Part shown: positions 7,825 to 18,344 of the stretch, piece by piece
Layout of the letters: each line of letters opens with the position of its first letter
How positions within the stretch are numbered: position 1 is the stretch's first letter
Assembly: GCA_028719205.1 (NCBI GenBank)
Contig: JAQUKH010000016.1
Span: forward strand, 1 to 54,511
Source: a bacterium
GTDB taxonomy: Bacteria > JACRDZ01 > JAQUKH01
Direction of reading: 5' to 3'
Length of the DNA stretch: 54,511 nt
Translations under genes and position numbers: made by a program
Notes under the pieces: generated by a model
Told to the model about the DNA's origin: nothing
What the model saw: only the letters and a program-made list of their open reading frames with translations
Databases searched by the model: none

Positions 7825-9003
7825 TCACTTTACACCTTCAGGTTCATAAACCCCATCATTAATAACCTCCTCTAATATCTTAACTATATTCAAATCATAT
7901 TTATCTTTTTCCTTTTTGAAAATGTCAAACGCGTCTTTAATATCCATAGCCCTCCTGTATGGCCTGTCGGAAGTTAACGCCTCAAACACATCAGCTACAG
8001 TAATGATCCTGCACATTTCAGATATTTCACTGTTTTTAAGGCCATCGGGATAACCGGTTCCATCCAATTTTTCATGATGCCCCCGTATTAAAGGCAAAGT
8101 TTCTGCCAGAAAATGGATCGGCTCAATTATTTTCTCTCCGATTAAAGGATGTTTCTTAATTATATCGAATTCTTCTTCGCTTAATTTTCCGGGTTTTCTT
8201 AAAATTGCCTTATCTATGCCGATTTTACCGATATCATGCAGGACCGCGGCATATTTTAATGTTACCTTGTCATGTTCCGATAAAAAGATCTTATCCGCAA
8301 GACAGGATACAAGTTTATCTACCCTCTCCGTATGTCCGCTGGTATAGGTATCTTTCGCCTCAATAGCATTCACCAATCCATACAGAGTTTCAATATAACT
8401 CCTCTGTAAATCATTATAAAGCGCGTCTCTTTCCGCGGATACAGCCGAAAGATGTGCCAGATTTTTTTTAAGATTTATATTAACCTCTTCCAGCTCTTTT
8501 TTTGCCTTAAGAAGCAGTGATGTTTTCTCATAAAATCTTTCTTCTAAATGTATATTCAGGGTCTCGAGTTCAACATTTTTATGTGATATTTCCATGTTTT
8601 TCGAATTATATCTCTCCATATAATTATATCTGTTTACAGCCATGCTTATAATATTTTTAAACTCTTCCGGCGATCCCGTACTGGAAAGAATATTATATAC
8701 CTCGCATTCATTAATTACTCTGGCCAGGATATCAAATTCCTTTGCTCCGCTTAACATCAACCTTATAACATCAGGATATTTGGCTTTTATCTTTTTGAAA
8801 AATTCTATTCCATCCAGCCCGGGAACATGATGTTCACAAATAACTAATTTAAGTTTATTATTTTTCAGGATCTGTAACGCGTCATTTGTATTTTGAACAA
8901 TAAATATTTTATATGGCTCTTTTTCAAGTAAATCCAAAAAATAATCATACAACACGACATTATGTAAAACTATAAGGATCGGATTTTCTTCCGTTACATT
9001 CAT
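7825..9003 (-). CDS. Response regulator-HD-GYP cyclic di-GMP phosphodiesterase with degenerate receiver
   Basis: Residues 1-125 form a receiver-like domain, about 130-190 a coiled coil, and about 200-370 an HD-GYP domain. The HD-GYP motifs are intact: LHDIGKIGI, then RGHHEKLDGTGYPDGL, then ITVADVFEALTSDRPYR. Such enzymes hydrolyse cyclic di-GMP. The receiver is unusual. The phospho-acceptor position reads VICEHHVPGLDG, with Glu57 in place of Asp, and both the N-terminal acidic pair and the conserved Lys are missing. It is therefore probably not phosphorylated and may be a fixed-state regulator. It overlaps prfB by 4 bases (ATGA) and ends the chemosensory operon. Confidence 0.85.
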   Translation of the reverse strand: MNVTEENPILIVLHNVVLYDYFLDLLEKEPYKIFIVQNTNDALQILKNNKLKLVICEHHVPGLDGIEFFKKIKAKYPDVIRLMLSGAKEFDILARVINECEVYNILSSTGSPEEFKNIISMAVNRYNYMERYNSKNMEISHKNVELETLNIHLEERFYEKTSLLLKAKKELEEVNINLKKNLAHLSAVSAERDALYNDLQRSYIETLYGLVNAIEAKDTYTSGHTERVDKLVSCLADKIFLSEHDKVTLKYAAVLHDIGKIGIDKAILRKPGKLSEEEFDIIKKHPLIGEKIIEPIHFLAETLPLIRGHHEKLDGTGYPDGLKNSEISEMCRIITVADVFEALTSDRPYRRAMDIKDAFDIFKKEKDKYDLNIVKILEEVINDGVYEPEGVK

Positions 9004-10095
9004 AATTTCTTCTCCTTTTTCAAATACGCCTCAATAAAAGGATATATTTTACCGTCAATTACAGCCTGTACATTCCCGCTTTCTAACCCTGTTCTATGGT
9101 CTTTAACCAGCTGATACGGTTGAAATATATAAGACCGTATCTGGCTGCCCCATCCGATCTCTTTTTTATCACCTGATAATTTAGCTTCTTCGGCTTTTTT
9201 CTCATTTTGCTGCAGGTCATATAACTTTGAACGCAGCATTTTCATAGCCATGGCTTTATTCTTAAATTGCGACCTTTCATTCTGGCATTGGACCACAATA
9301 CCCGTGGGTATATGTGTGATCCTGATCGCGGAATCTGTTTTATTTACATGCTGGCCGCCCGCTCCGCCCGCGCGGAAAGTATCTATCCTGAGATCTTTCT
9401 CATTTATAACTATCTCAACATCATCTTCTACTTCAGGATAAACGAAAACTGAAGCAAAAGAAGTATGCCTGCGTTTATTTGAATCAAAAGGTGAAATACG
9501 CACCAACCTATGCACCCCTGTCTCCGCGTTAAGATACCCGAAAGCGTATTGCCCCTCAACAAAAACCGTGACACTCTTTATTCCTGCTTCTTCTCCGGCC
9601 AGATAATCAACGATTTCCGTCCTGTAATTTTTAATTTCGGCGAAACGCATATACATCCTTAAAAGTATTTGAGCCCAGTCCTGCGACTCCGTCCCGCCAG
9701 CTCCGGGATGAATGACCAAAAAGGCATTATTGATATCCTGCGGGTTATTTAAGACTGCCTTTAATTCTAATTCATCCAGCTCGCCGATAAGTTTATCAAG
9801 CTCAAACATTAATTCTTTACCGCTGTCCTCTTCATCTCCGCTCAAAACAGCTAATTCCGACAGATCTTCCAGTTCTTTAGTCAATTTTTGGAATATTTCA
9901 ACTATATTTTTAGTGTTTTTTAATTCTTCCACTTTCTTCAGGGCCACGTCTTTTTGATCCCAGAAAGAACTTTTCTCCATTTCTTTCTTTAACTCGTCAA
10001 GCCTTTTTTCACTTTTATCCAGGTCAAAGATACCTCCGCAGGCTAACGATCTTCATTTTCCCTTTATTTATTTTATCTTCAAGTTCTCTAATCAT
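9000..10095 (-). CDS. prfB: Peptide chain release factor 2, made by programmed +1 frameshift
   Basis: RF2 reads UGA and UAA stops. A first frame of 23 codons from ATG 10095 stops at TGA 10026-10024; the rest of the gene continues in the +1 frame. The slip site CTTTGAC, preceded by GGAGGTAT (10037-10030), matches the classic prfB autoregulatory signal: low RF2 lets the ribosome slip past its own UGA. After the slip the protein continues DLDKSEKRLDELKKEMEK. The catalytic GGQ motif (RAGGAGGQHVNKTDSA) and an SPF-type tripeptide region (VRISPFDSNKRR) are present. Full product is about 364 aa. It overlaps cheR by one base (TAATG) and the HD-GYP gene by four. Confidence 0.93.
10024..10037 (-). promoter_or_regulatory. 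prfB programmed frameshift signal
   Basis: On the minus strand the order is GGAGG (10037-10033), TAT, CTT, TGA (10026-10024), C. The internal Shine-Dalgarno-like GGAGG sits three bases before the CTT slip codon, and the UGA is the codon RF2 itself decodes. The stop frame and the continuing frame fit a +1 shift exactly. Confidence 0.93.
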
Positions 10096-11555
10096 TATCT
10101 TTCCTCACTTTCCATATCCATTATATTTTTTTTACATATTTTAATAAAAACCTCGAGGTTTATCCCTTTTACGAATTTATCCTTATCAATATCACAACCT
10201 TCTTTATTAAGGTATTCCAGAGCATTATTAAAAGACATAACGGCATTTTGATAATCCCCTGTTTTTTGATATATATTTCCCAAATAGTAATGCACTAAAA
10301 AATATTTAGGATTGATATAAATGACTTTTTTAAACTGGATAATAGCGTCCTCAAGCTTCCCGGCATTATTATAGATCAAACCTAATAAAAAATAAGCGTT
10401 CCATGCAAGAGGATCCAGATTTTCCGCTTCAAGACAGAACTTTACAGCATCCTCGATATTCTCTTTATTTATGGATCTCTCCGCGTTTTTCAGCAGAATT
10501 TCGATTTTTTTTGAAAGATCATCTTTTGCTCTATTAATCGGAACAACGCCGGGAGATGAAGGAACATTTTTTTCTCTGCCGTCCAGGTTTTCCCAGGAAA
10601 ATAAATCCTTTTGGAATATTCTATTATCAATTTTTCGTAAAACATTATTTTTTACATAATTAAGCTCTGATTTTATTTTCTCCCGGCCTGTTTTGCAATA
10701 AAAAAATGCTCCCCTGGCTCCGACTAATTCAAATTCATCAGAAATATTGCTTAAGGTTTCAGAATGTCCTATAAAAAGATATCCTTTCCCGGCAAGGCTT
10801 TGGTAAAAATTATGTATGACCCGTTTTGTAGATTCCGGTTTAAAATAGATCGTAACATTTCTGCAGAATATTATATCCCAATTTTCCATTTCATTCAGAG
10901 GATACGGAGTTTCGACCAGATTAAAATACTTGAATTGCACCATTTCTTTTATACTGTCTTTTACCGCGTAACAATCCTTGTCCCTTTCATCATCCCTTTT
11001 TTCAAAAAAATTTCTAAGGAAAGAATCATCCACTCCCCTTAGCGTCCTTTTTGAATAAACACCTTTTTTCGCAGCCTCTAAAACACGATTAGACACATCC
11101 GTCCCTAATATATGGACCTTCCAGCTTTTCCTGTCCAAAAGGGAGGACCAGACGGTCATAGCGATACTGTAAGGCTCTTCTCCGCTTGAACATCCCGCGG
11201 CCCAGATACGGATAGTCTTATCTTTCGCGCATTTTCTATTTATGATCTCAGGAAGGACTACCTCTCTAAGCGCTGTGAACTGGTCTGGATTTCTAAAAAA
11301 ACTGGTTTCATTTATTGTAATTAAATTCAGTAATTCCCTGAATTCATCTTCACGTAACACGTTAAACTTTAAAAAATCATAATATTCCGCGTAACTGGAA
11401 ATATTTTTTTTAGTTACTCTGGACAAAAGGCTCATCCTTAAAGAATCCAGTTTGCTTTTATCAAGGTAAAGACCGCTTTTTTCATGAATAAAATCACGAA
11501 ACAATTTGAACAACTCTAATGATAATTCTTTTTCATTTATTATTCCGCTATGCAT
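10095..11555 (-). CDS. CheR-type protein-glutamate methyltransferase with C-terminal TPR (WspC-like)
   Basis: CheR methylates glutamates of the MCP signalling domain using SAM. The all-helical N-domain covers about 10-85 and the methyltransferase about 90-290. Motifs are NETSFFRN, then AAGCSSGEEPYS (SAM loop), then FCRNVTIYF. Residues about 350-470 contain three to four TPR units (AWNAYFLLGLIYNNAGKLEDAI and following). CheR fused to TPRs is the WspC/FrzF arrangement and lacks the pentapeptide-binding logic of E. coli CheR; the MCP here also lacks a C-terminal pentapeptide. Length is 486 aa. It overlaps the diguanylate cyclase gene by 16 bases. Confidence 0.9.
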   Translation of the reverse strand: MHSGIINEKELSLELFKLFRDFIHEKSGLYLDKSKLDSLRMSLLSRVTKKNISSYAEYYDFLKFNVLREDEFRELLNLITINETSFFRNPDQFTALREVVLPEIINRKCAKDKTIRIWAAGCSSGEEPYSIAMTVWSSLLDRKSWKVHILGTDVSNRVLEAAKKGVYSKRTLRGVDDSFLRNFFEKRDDERDKDCYAVKDSIKEMVQFKYFNLVETPYPLNEMENWDIIFCRNVTIYFKPESTKRVIHNFYQSLAGKGYLFIGHSETLSNISDEFELVGARGAFFYCKTGREKIKSELNYVKNNVLRKIDNRIFQKDLFSWENLDGREKNVPSSPGVVPINRAKDDLSKKIEILLKNAERSINKENIEDAVKFCLEAENLDPLAWNAYFLLGLIYNNAGKLEDAIIQFKKVIYINPKYFLVHYYLGNIYQKTGDYQNAVMSFNNALEYLNKEGCDIDKDKFVKGINLEVFIKICKKNIMDMESEER

Positions 11556-13003
11556 ACGCGATTCCGCCCGGATTTTTTTGCCTTATAAAGCGCTTCATCA
11601 ACAAACGCGATCAGTTTCTTCCCATTATCATCAACCAGCTCTTTTGTACAAAGCCCTACGCCAAGGCTTATAGTCACATTTAAAGTCCCCTTCTCACCCG
11701 GAAAAGGAAATTTTTCTATTGCCGCTCTTATCCGTTCCGCGACATTTTTCGCTCCTTCCAAATTTATTTCCGGCAGGATAATTATAAACTCCTCGCCTCC
11801 GTAACGGATCGGTATATCCATTTTCCTTATCTCCTGCCTTGCTATCTTTGAAACCTCGCGCAAAATAATATCTCCCTGCAGATGGCCGTAAGTGTCATTA
11901 AATTTTTTAAAGAAATCAATATCAAACATTATTATTGAAAATACGCGGTCATACCGCTTTACCCTTAATAATTCCTGTGGAAGGACCTGTCCCATATACC
12001 TTTTGTTATACATTTTTGTTAACTCATCAGTTATAGACAAAGATTCCACCTTTTGATACAGCCTGGCATTATCCATTACAATGGAAGTCTGATTCACGAT
12101 TAACCGCATTAATTCGTTATCTTTATCCGTATAGCCGTCTTCTATAAAACGTCCGATCATCAAGATCCCCATAATACGGTCCCTTGTTGAAAGTTCAGAC
12201 GCTAAAAAGGATTTCAGCTCCTGGCCTTCATTCCCCTGATCTTTTCCGCATGATTCTTCAATAAATTCAATATTCAATTCATTTTTAGCAATAGACTGTT
12301 CCATCAATTTATTAAAACGGCCTAACACGCGTTCTACTATTAATTCTTTATTTTTTTCAGACAAATTTCCTTTTTGACATATTAATATTTTCTTCTCTTC
12401 TCCCAAAAAAATAAGCCCGACGTCAAAAATAATTATTTTCTGGAGCAGGCTGAGTATGGAAGACATTGTTTTTTCGACATCGTAAATTGTCCTGCCGAGA
12501 TAACTGATCTCATTCAAAACCGTTGATTCTAACAGTTTTTTATCCATCATATCATTTACTCTGGCAAAAACCCCCGAATCATCGATCTCGGTACCGGGAG
12601 ATTCCGTAGTTTCTCTCTTTGATTTTATCTGCAAAAGCACTTTTACTTTTTTTTGCAGTTCATCCGATTTAAATCCCTGGATAAGATCCTTAAGCATATA
12701 TTCATCAGCCCCGGTCTGCATACCCCAGAATTTGTCTATCGGTTTATCCTCGCTTGTTAAAATAATTATAGGGATATGCCTTGTTAAATTGTCATGCTTT
12801 AATAACCGGCAGGCCTGATAACCGTTTAATTTCGGCATGCGCAGGTCCATAATAATAAGATCAGGCATCTGGCTGTAAACTTTTTTTACAGCTTCAATAC
12901 CATCAGAAGCCGTGATAACCATATATCCTTCTTCTTCCAGGATATATTTAACCATCATAACAATGGTTGCCACATCATCAGCAATAAGAATTTTTTTTAA
13001 CAT
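11540..13003 (-). CDS. Response regulator-GAF-GGDEF diguanylate cyclase (WspR-like)
   Basis: The receiver (1-120) has its phospho-acceptor at Asp53 (DLIIMDLRMPKLNG). A GAF-like region covers about 160-310, and a GGDEF domain about 320-485. The active site is intact as GGEEF, and an RxxD inhibitory site (RKMD) lies five residues before it, so product inhibition by c-di-GMP is expected. It makes cyclic di-GMP when phosphorylated, presumably by the CheA-REC kinase two genes upstream. The added GAF domain separates it from classical WspR (REC-GGDEF only). It begins 3 bases after cheB. Confidence 0.9.
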   Translation of the reverse strand: MLKKILIADDVATIVMMVKYILEEEGYMVITASDGIEAVKKVYSQMPDLIIMDLRMPKLNGYQACRLLKHDNLTRHIPIIILTSEDKPIDKFWGMQTGADEYMLKDLIQGFKSDELQKKVKVLLQIKSKRETTESPGTEIDDSGVFARVNDMMDKKLLESTVLNEISYLGRTIYDVEKTMSSILSLLQKIIIFDVGLIFLGEEKKILICQKGNLSEKNKELIVERVLGRFNKLMEQSIAKNELNIEFIEESCGKDQGNEGQELKSFLASELSTRDRIMGILMIGRFIEDGYTDKDNELMRLIVNQTSIVMDNARLYQKVESLSITDELTKMYNKRYMGQVLPQELLRVKRYDRVFSIIMFDIDFFKKFNDTYGHLQGDIILREVSKIARQEIRKMDIPIRYGGEEFIIILPEINLEGAKNVAERIRAAIEKFPFPGEKGTLNVTISLGVGLCTKELVDDNGKKLIAFVDEALYKAKKSGRNRVCIAE

Positions 13004-13006
13004 TTT

Positions 13007-14026
13007 TTACACCAATTTCAATAATTTTATTATCGTCTCCGGTATCATATGGAGCGGGACTACCTTATCAATAATTTTTCTGTCAATAGCCGCTTTGGGC
13101 ATCCCGAAAACAACGCAACTATCCTCATCCTGCGCAATGGTTCCGCCTCCGCTTTTTTTTATCACTTCCATGCCCCTGGCTCCATCATCGCCCATTCCCG
13201 TCATTATTACTCCGACAAGCGAACTGCCGTAATATTTCGCGACTGAAGGAAATAAAATATCCGCTGAAGGCCTTACTCCGCCGACAGGGGGAGAATTTTC
13301 AAATTTAATCCTGCCTTTTTCATCAAGTATAATATGACAAGTATCAGGAGAAAACAAAACCTCTCCCGGAGTAATAATATCATTTTCACGAGCCACGCGT
13401 ATTTTAATCCTGCTCAATTTTTGGAGCCAATCAACCAAGCCGCCGATAAAACCCTGAGAGATATGCTGGACTATAATTATCCCCACGGGAAAATCCTTAG
13501 GCAATAACGGAATAATTTTCCTCAATGCCCCGGGTCCCCCCGTGGAAGAGGCTATAGCTACCGCTTTTTTTCTGTCAATATTGGATTTTGTATATGTTAA
13601 AATCCTTTCTTTTTCAAATTTCGCGTTTAAACTGCTGCTTACCTTGGCCTTAGAAAGAGCTTTAACCTTGTTAATTAAAATAGACGCCTGAATAAAGTCA
13701 TTTTCCAAAATGGATAAAGACGGTTTTTCAATAAAATCCAGCGCTCCGCACTCAAAAACCTGGAACATATTGGTGCTCGTCGAAGAAATTATTAAAATAG
13801 GAACAGGAAAATATCCCATAATGTGGCGGACTGTCTGAAATCCATCCATATCCGGCATCCTAAGGTCCATCAAGACTATATCGGGTTTCAAAACAGGAAT
13901 TATATCAATTGCCTGTTTTCCCCCGTTCGCCATTCCAACGATCCTGATCTCAGGATCCTTCTCTAAAACAATTTTCAACAGTTCCCTGACTGTCGCAACA
14001 TCATCCACGATTACAACTCGGATCAT
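13007..14026 (-). CDS. cheB: CheB-type chemotaxis response regulator protein-glutamate methylesterase
   Basis: CheB removes methyl groups from the MCP when its receiver is phosphorylated. The receiver (1-115) has Asp54 (DIVLMDLRMPDMDG). The methylesterase domain (about 150-335) has the catalytic triad: Ser161 in IASSTGGPGAL, His188 in IIVQHISQGF, and Asp281 in MTGMGDDGARG. Length (339 aa) is normal. The gene lies 9 bases after cheA, with a run of G residues acting as ribosome binding site. In the Wsp comparison it takes the place of WspF, the negative regulator. Confidence 0.93.
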   Translation of the reverse strand: MIRVVIVDDVATVRELLKIVLEKDPEIRIVGMANGGKQAIDIIPVLKPDIVLMDLRMPDMDGFQTVRHIMGYFPVPILIISSTSTNMFQVFECGALDFIEKPSLSILENDFIQASILINKVKALSKAKVSSSLNAKFEKERILTYTKSNIDRKKAVAIASSTGGPGALRKIIPLLPKDFPVGIIIVQHISQGFIGGLVDWLQKLSRIKIRVARENDIITPGEVLFSPDTCHIILDEKGRIKFENSPPVGGVRPSADILFPSVAKYYGSSLVGVIMTGMGDDGARGMEVIKKSGGGTIAQDEDSCVVFGMPKAAIDRKIIDKVVPLHMIPETIIKLLKLV

Positions 14027-14035
14027 TTCAGCCCC

Positions 14036-16261
14036 CTATTTCTGCCTGCCTAACAGGATTTTGACGATTTCTATAAGATTTTGCTGGTTAAAATCGGTTT
14101 TTGTAAGATAAGCGTCCGCCCCCAGCTTAATTCCTCTTTTTTTATCCTCTTCACTCCCCAACCCCGAAACTATGATAACCGGAATATTTTTCATTGAATC
14201 TTTTGATTTTATATTTTCCGTAAGCTCCAAACCGGTCATCCTTGGCATCTCAATATCAGTAACCACCAGATCAATTTGTAATTTTGATATCTTTTCCAGC
14301 GCTTCAATTCCATCTCTTGCCTCTTCAACATGATATCCGGCTGATTCAAGTATGCTTCTCTGCAATTGCCTGATGGTCATTTGATCGTCCGTTACTAAAA
14401 TATTATGGCCCTTGGTAAATATTTTTTTCCCTTCTTCACCTGTCAAACTCTGGGTCTCTTTTTTCCTGGCGGAAATAATTAATTCAAAAGGGTCAAGAAT
14501 AAATACCAATTCTCCGCTTCCCAATATAGTCACTCCGATAATATTAAAAATATCCTGGAATTTTTCTCCGACACTTTTTATCACTACCTCGCATTCATCA
14601 ACCAGCCGGTCAGCGACAAAAACTACTCTCTTATCTTCTCTTCCGACCACAACCGCTGAAAGAGGATCCAGTTTTTTTAGCTTTTTCTTCTTCCTGTTTA
14701 TTCCCAAAACCGTATCCAGCCACGCTAAGGGCAGAATATGGTCTCTTATGGAAATTGCCTCCCTGCCTTCTACCGTGTGGATGTCTTTCATTGTTATTTC
14801 CAAAGTCTCTTCAACGGATAATGAAGGTATCGCGAATAACTGAGATTCAATTTCGAAGATCAAAATATTAGTCGTGGCTAAAGAAAGCGGTATTAACAAA
14901 ATTATCTTTGTCCCCGCGTTTTTTTCAGTCTCAACATGCAAAAAACCGTTTAATCCCTTAATATTTTTTTGCACAACATCCATACCCACTCCCCTGCCGG
15001 ACACCGAGGTTATGATCTCAGATGTGCTGAAACCTGGCCTGAAAATAAGATTAAGCAGGTCTTCCCGTTCCATTAATTCGATCTCTTTTTCCCTGTAAAA
15101 ACCTTTTTTTACCGCGGACTTCTTGATCTCTTCAATATCTATTCCGTGGCCGTCATCCGAAAATTCGATCTTCAGATGGCTGCCCTGATAACTTATTGAT
15201 ATTTTTATCTTACCGACCGCGGGTTTTCCTTTTTCCGCGCGCTGAGCGGGCCCTTCTATTCCATGATCCACGGCGTTACGCAAAAGATGGATCAAAGGGT
15301 CCCTTATGTTCTCAAGTATTTTTTTATCGATCTCTATTTCCCCTCCCTCAATAGAAAAATCGATCTGCTTGCCGAACTGATTTGCCAGGTCATGAACAAG
15401 CCTTGGAAAAGTTGAAAATAAAATGGATAACGGAAGCATACGGACTTCCATGATCTTCTGCTGATAATCAGCGACTATAATATTATGGTGCTGAATAGTC
15501 CTGGAATGGTCATTATAAAAATTAATAATGTGGTCATTTAGAACAGAAATATTCCGGATATTTTTATCCAGATGATCTCCCAGGTCTCTAACCCTTGTAT
15601 CATCAGTTTTTAAAAACAGTTTTTGAAATTTCTTGCTGAAATTCTGCCATTCCTGGTTTTCTTTATAAACCATATCCTGTATATTTTCCATGTCCTTAAG
15701 CTCTTTATTCAGGCAGATCCGGTCAATGATCATCTCGCTCGATAGATTTAAAAGATAGTCCAGCCTGTCCGTGCGGATCCTTACGGAATCCTGAATTCCT
15801 GACGGAATGATCACCGCGGTATCAGAAAGCTTCGCTTGAGGGGCCTTTGTTTTTTCCGCCGTTTCAACTTCCAACGGCTCCCCCTTGGCCATCGCGTCCA
15901 GTTGATCCATAATTTTAGCCGCGTTAAAATCTGTTTCCCGGTTTTCTACAACTGCCTTTAAATACAGGTCAATACCGTCTACCGCCTGTAAAAAGGTGTT
16001 CATCATTGAAGGAGAAAAAGAAATTTTTCTGTCAGAGATCATTTTAACGATATCTTCCATGCGGTGGGATAAAGCCCCGACATTATCAAATCCCATCACC
16101 CTGCTTAACCCTTTCAGATTATGGAGGCTGCGCATAACATCCTCCAAAACCTCTTTTTTTAAGGGGTCTTTTTCTATGCTCAAAAAGCCTGTGTTAAGTT
16201 TTTGTATTAACTCCAGGCTGTCTTCCTTTAAGGCTTTTAAAATAACAGATTTATCTGGCAT
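14036..16261 (-). CDS. Hybrid chemosensory histidine kinase CheA-REC (WspE-like)
   Basis: The HPt domain at 1-110 has phospho-accepting His47 in HNLKG. A dimerisation segment and ATPase follow: N box [12 protein letters not shown]1 [11 protein letters not shown], and G2 [10 protein letters not shown] CheW-like domain covers about 460-600. A C-terminal receiver (about 620-741) has Asp669 ([14 protein letters not shown]). There is no recognisable P2 domain. CheA fused to a receiver is typical of Wsp and Frz systems rather than flagellar chemotaxis. It overlaps the MCP gene by 11 bases. It presumably phosphorylates the CheB and GGDEF receivers encoded next. Confidence 0.92.
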   Translation of the reverse strand: MPDKSVILKALKEDSLELIQKLNTGFLSIEKDPLKKEVLEDVMRSLHNLKGLSRVMGFDNVGALSHRMEDIVKMISDRKISFSPSMMNTFLQAVDGIDLYLKAVVENRETDFNAAKIMDQLDAMAKGEPLEVETAEKTKAPQAKLSDTAVIIPSGIQDSVRIRTDRLDYLLNLSSEMIIDRICLNKELKDMENIQDMVYKENQEWQNFSKKFQKLFLKTDDTRVRDLGDHLDKNIRNISVLNDHIINFYNDHSRTIQHHNIIVADYQQKIMEVRMLPLSILFSTFPRLVHDLANQFGKQIDFSIEGGEIEIDKKILENIRDPLIHLLRNAVDHGIEGPAQRAEKGKPAVGKIKISISYQGSHLKIEFSDDGHGIDIEEIKKSAVKKGFYREKEIELMEREDLLNLIFRPGFSTSEIITSVSGRGVGMDVVQKNIKGLNGFLHVETEKNAGTKIILLIPLSLATTNILIFEIESQLFAIPSLSVEETLEITMKDIHTVEGREAISIRDHILPLAWLDTVLGINRKKKKLKKLDPLSAVVVGREDKRVVFVADRLVDECEVVIKSVGEKFQDIFNIIGVTILGSGELVFILDPFELIISARKKETQSLTGEEGKKIFTKGHNILVTDDQMTIRQLQRSILESAGYHVEEARDGIEALEKISKLQIDLVVTDIEMPRMTGLELTENIKSKDSMKNIPVIIVSGLGSEEDKKRGIKLGADAYLTKTDFNQQNLIEIVKILLGRQK

Positions 16262-17873
16262 TTCTTCTGTTTTCCTCTATTTTAAACTTACCGATCTCTA
16301 TTTTCAGTTCTTCAGCCAGATTATTAAGTTCACTCGCCGAAGATGTGCCGTCTTTCGCTCCGGCGGCAGACTGGCGCGCGACGGTTGAAACCTCTTTCAT
16401 TGACATGGCAACCTGTTCGCTCGCGCTTTTCTGCTGCTGCGTCGCAACATTGATCTGGTTTACGGATTCCGCTGTCTGCTTCGCTATTTCCAGGATCTCT
16501 TTCAATATATCTCCTGCCTTACGGGCAAGCCCTACTCCATTTTCTATCCCTTTCATACCTTGTTCCGTAGACATGACCGACGCGTTTGAAGAAGATTGTA
16601 TCTCTGTAACAAAATTTTTTATTTTAGTCGTGGATTTTACTACATTTTCCGCTAATTGCCTTATTTCCACGGCCACCACAGCAAAACCTTTTCCATATTC
16701 ACCGGCCTTAGCCGCTTCGATCGCCGCGTTCAAGGATAACAATTTCGTCTGATTGGCAATATCATCAATAATATCAATTACTTCACCGATCTTCTGTGAA
16801 TGTTCTCCTAACGCGATTATTTTTTCCGCGGTTTGCTGCGCCTTATTTTTAATATCTTCCATCGCGCTGATCGTATCCGCAACGGCCCTTTGGCCTATCT
16901 CAGCGCCTTTTAACGTTTGTTCAGTGATCTTTACCACACCATTCGCGTTATCCGCGATCTGGCTGGCGGAGGCGGATAATTCCTCAACAGTAGCGCTGAT
17001 CTCACTGACTGAGGCGGCCTGTTCAGCGGCACCGCTGGCCTGCTGTTCCGAGGAAGCCAGAAGCTCATTTGAAACCGTGCCGATCCTAAACCCCGCGGAC
17101 TGAATATGTTCAACTAAATTTCTGAGATGTTCAACCATATCATTAAAATGGCTGGCTAATTGTCCGATCTCATCATTGGATTTAATATTGATCTCTTTCG
17201 TCAGGTCTCCCGAATCTGTTATCAAATTTGAAATTGCTGAAATACTGTTTATTGGATTTACAACAAACCATTTTATATAATAATAAAGAATGATCATAAT
17301 GATCCCGATACCCACCATAAAAATAAGGCCTAGCATAACCTGCCGTCTCTTTATCGCCACATCGCTTTCTTTTAAAGACACTGCAACAGACATAGCGGCT
17401 ATTACTTCATCCTGTTCCCCTTCATGGCACTTCATACAATCTTTTTCAAGTCTTAATGGTATTATTTCTTTGAAAAATCTATTGTTACTTTCTGAAAAAG
17501 TTAACTTAATGACCTCACCATTAATAGCCCTCGCCTCATCATTACCTTTTGGTTTCTGAGCATCCGTTATACCATATTGTTTTCCCAAATGGCTGGACTT
17601 AATAATTTTAAGATCCGATACGACATTTGATTCAGCCAGCTGTTTCATATATTCCCGGACACCTTCATTATCACCTTTAGCCATAAGAATATACGCGCCC
17701 TTAAAAATTACATTATTCACTAGGTCGATCTTTTCTTCTACCTGCTGATTAAACTGTCCTGTTTCAGAAACAAGGGTATAGAGCATCACACTACCCCCGC
17801 CCATAATAAGAATAAGGCCTATGGTCAGCATAAATTTAAAATTTATTCTAGTCCATTTTTTATTCGCGTCCAT
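16251..17873 (-). CDS. Methyl-accepting chemotaxis protein with a periplasmic heme-c sensor
   Basis: TM1 is at about 14-35 and TM2 at about 178-200. Between them lies a periplasmic domain of about 140 residues holding one heme-c motif, CMKCH, at 146-150 in the context [16 protein letters not shown]. This layout resembles DUF3365 and heme-c PAS sensor domains known from Geobacter-type MCPs. HAMP follows (about 200-255), then the signalling hairpin with its conserved tip ([20 protein letters not shown]). There is no CheR-docking pentapeptide at the C-terminus. Its likely signal is redox potential or a heme ligand such as NO, CO or O2. GGAGG lies 9 bases before the ATG. Confidence 0.92.
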   Translation of the reverse strand: MDANKKWTRINFKFMLTIGLILIMGGGSVMLYTLVSETGQFNQQVEEKIDLVNNVIFKGAYILMAKGDNEGVREYMKQLAESNVVSDLKIIKSSHLGKQYGITDAQKPKGNDEARAINGEVIKLTFSESNNRFFKEIIPLRLEKDCMKCHEGEQDEVIAAMSVAVSLKESDVAIKRRQVMLGLIFMVGIGIIMIILYYYIKWFVVNPINSISAISNLITDSGDLTKEINIKSNDEIGQLASHFNDMVEHLRNLVEHIQSAGFRIGTVSNELLASSEQQASGAAEQAASVSEISATVEELSASASQIADNANGVVKITEQTLKGAEIGQRAVADTISAMEDIKNKAQQTAEKIIALGEHSQKIGEVIDIIDDIANQTKLLSLNAAIEAAKAGEYGKGFAVVAVEIRQLAENVVKSTTKIKNFVTEIQSSSNASVMSTEQGMKGIENGVGLARKAGDILKEILEIAKQTAESVNQINVATQQQKSASEQVAMSMKEVSTVARQSAAGAKDGTSSASELNNLAEELKIEIGKFKIEENRRNAR

Positions 17874-18344
17874 TTAACTTCCTCCTTTGATATCTTTTAA
17901 TATTTTTTTTTCTTGTTCTGTCAAAATTCTATCCTTATCTAACATAAGAACTATATTTTTTTTAAGGTACGCAACAGCCCAAAAAACACTGACATTCGAT
18001 CTTAATTTGATAGAACCAGGAAATCCAAGCAACTCTTTCATAAAAACATTAAAGATCTCATCCACTGAATCCACTAAAATCCCGACTAAGTTTTTTTCAA
18101 TTATAACAATTATTATACTGTTTCTATCCCGGGACGATAAAACTTCCCATTTTTTGCTAAGAGAAATTACAGGGATATTCTCATCTCTGAACCTGATTTC
18201 TCCTTCCAAAAAAGGAAAATCTTTTTCAATTGGAAGCATTTTTGGAAAATTAATTATTTCTACAACCTCTTCGATGTCTATCCCTATAAAATATTCTCCC
18301 GCTTTAAAAGTTAAAATCTCAATACGCTCCGGGCTCATGATCAT
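17874..18344 (-). CDS. CheW-like coupling protein, second copy
   Basis: This 156-aa single CheW domain begins EILTFKAGEYFIGIDIEEVVEIINFPKM and includes a GEIRFRDENIPVISL segment, the usual beta-barrel core. CheW proteins link the MCP to the CheA kinase. It overlaps the preceding cheW stop by 4 bases (ATGA) and abuts the MCP gene. Two unequal CheW proteins are also found in Wsp systems (WspB and WspD). It is more divergent than the first copy and lacks the usual GVTNIRG block. Confidence 0.85.
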   Translation of the reverse strand: MIMSPERIEILTFKAGEYFIGIDIEEVVEIINFPKMLPIEKDFPFLEGEIRFRDENIPVISLSKKWEVLSSRDRNSIIIVIIEKNLVGILVDSVDEIFNVFMKELLGFPGSIKLRSNVSVFWAVAYLKKNIVLMLDKDRILTEQEKKILKDIKGGS

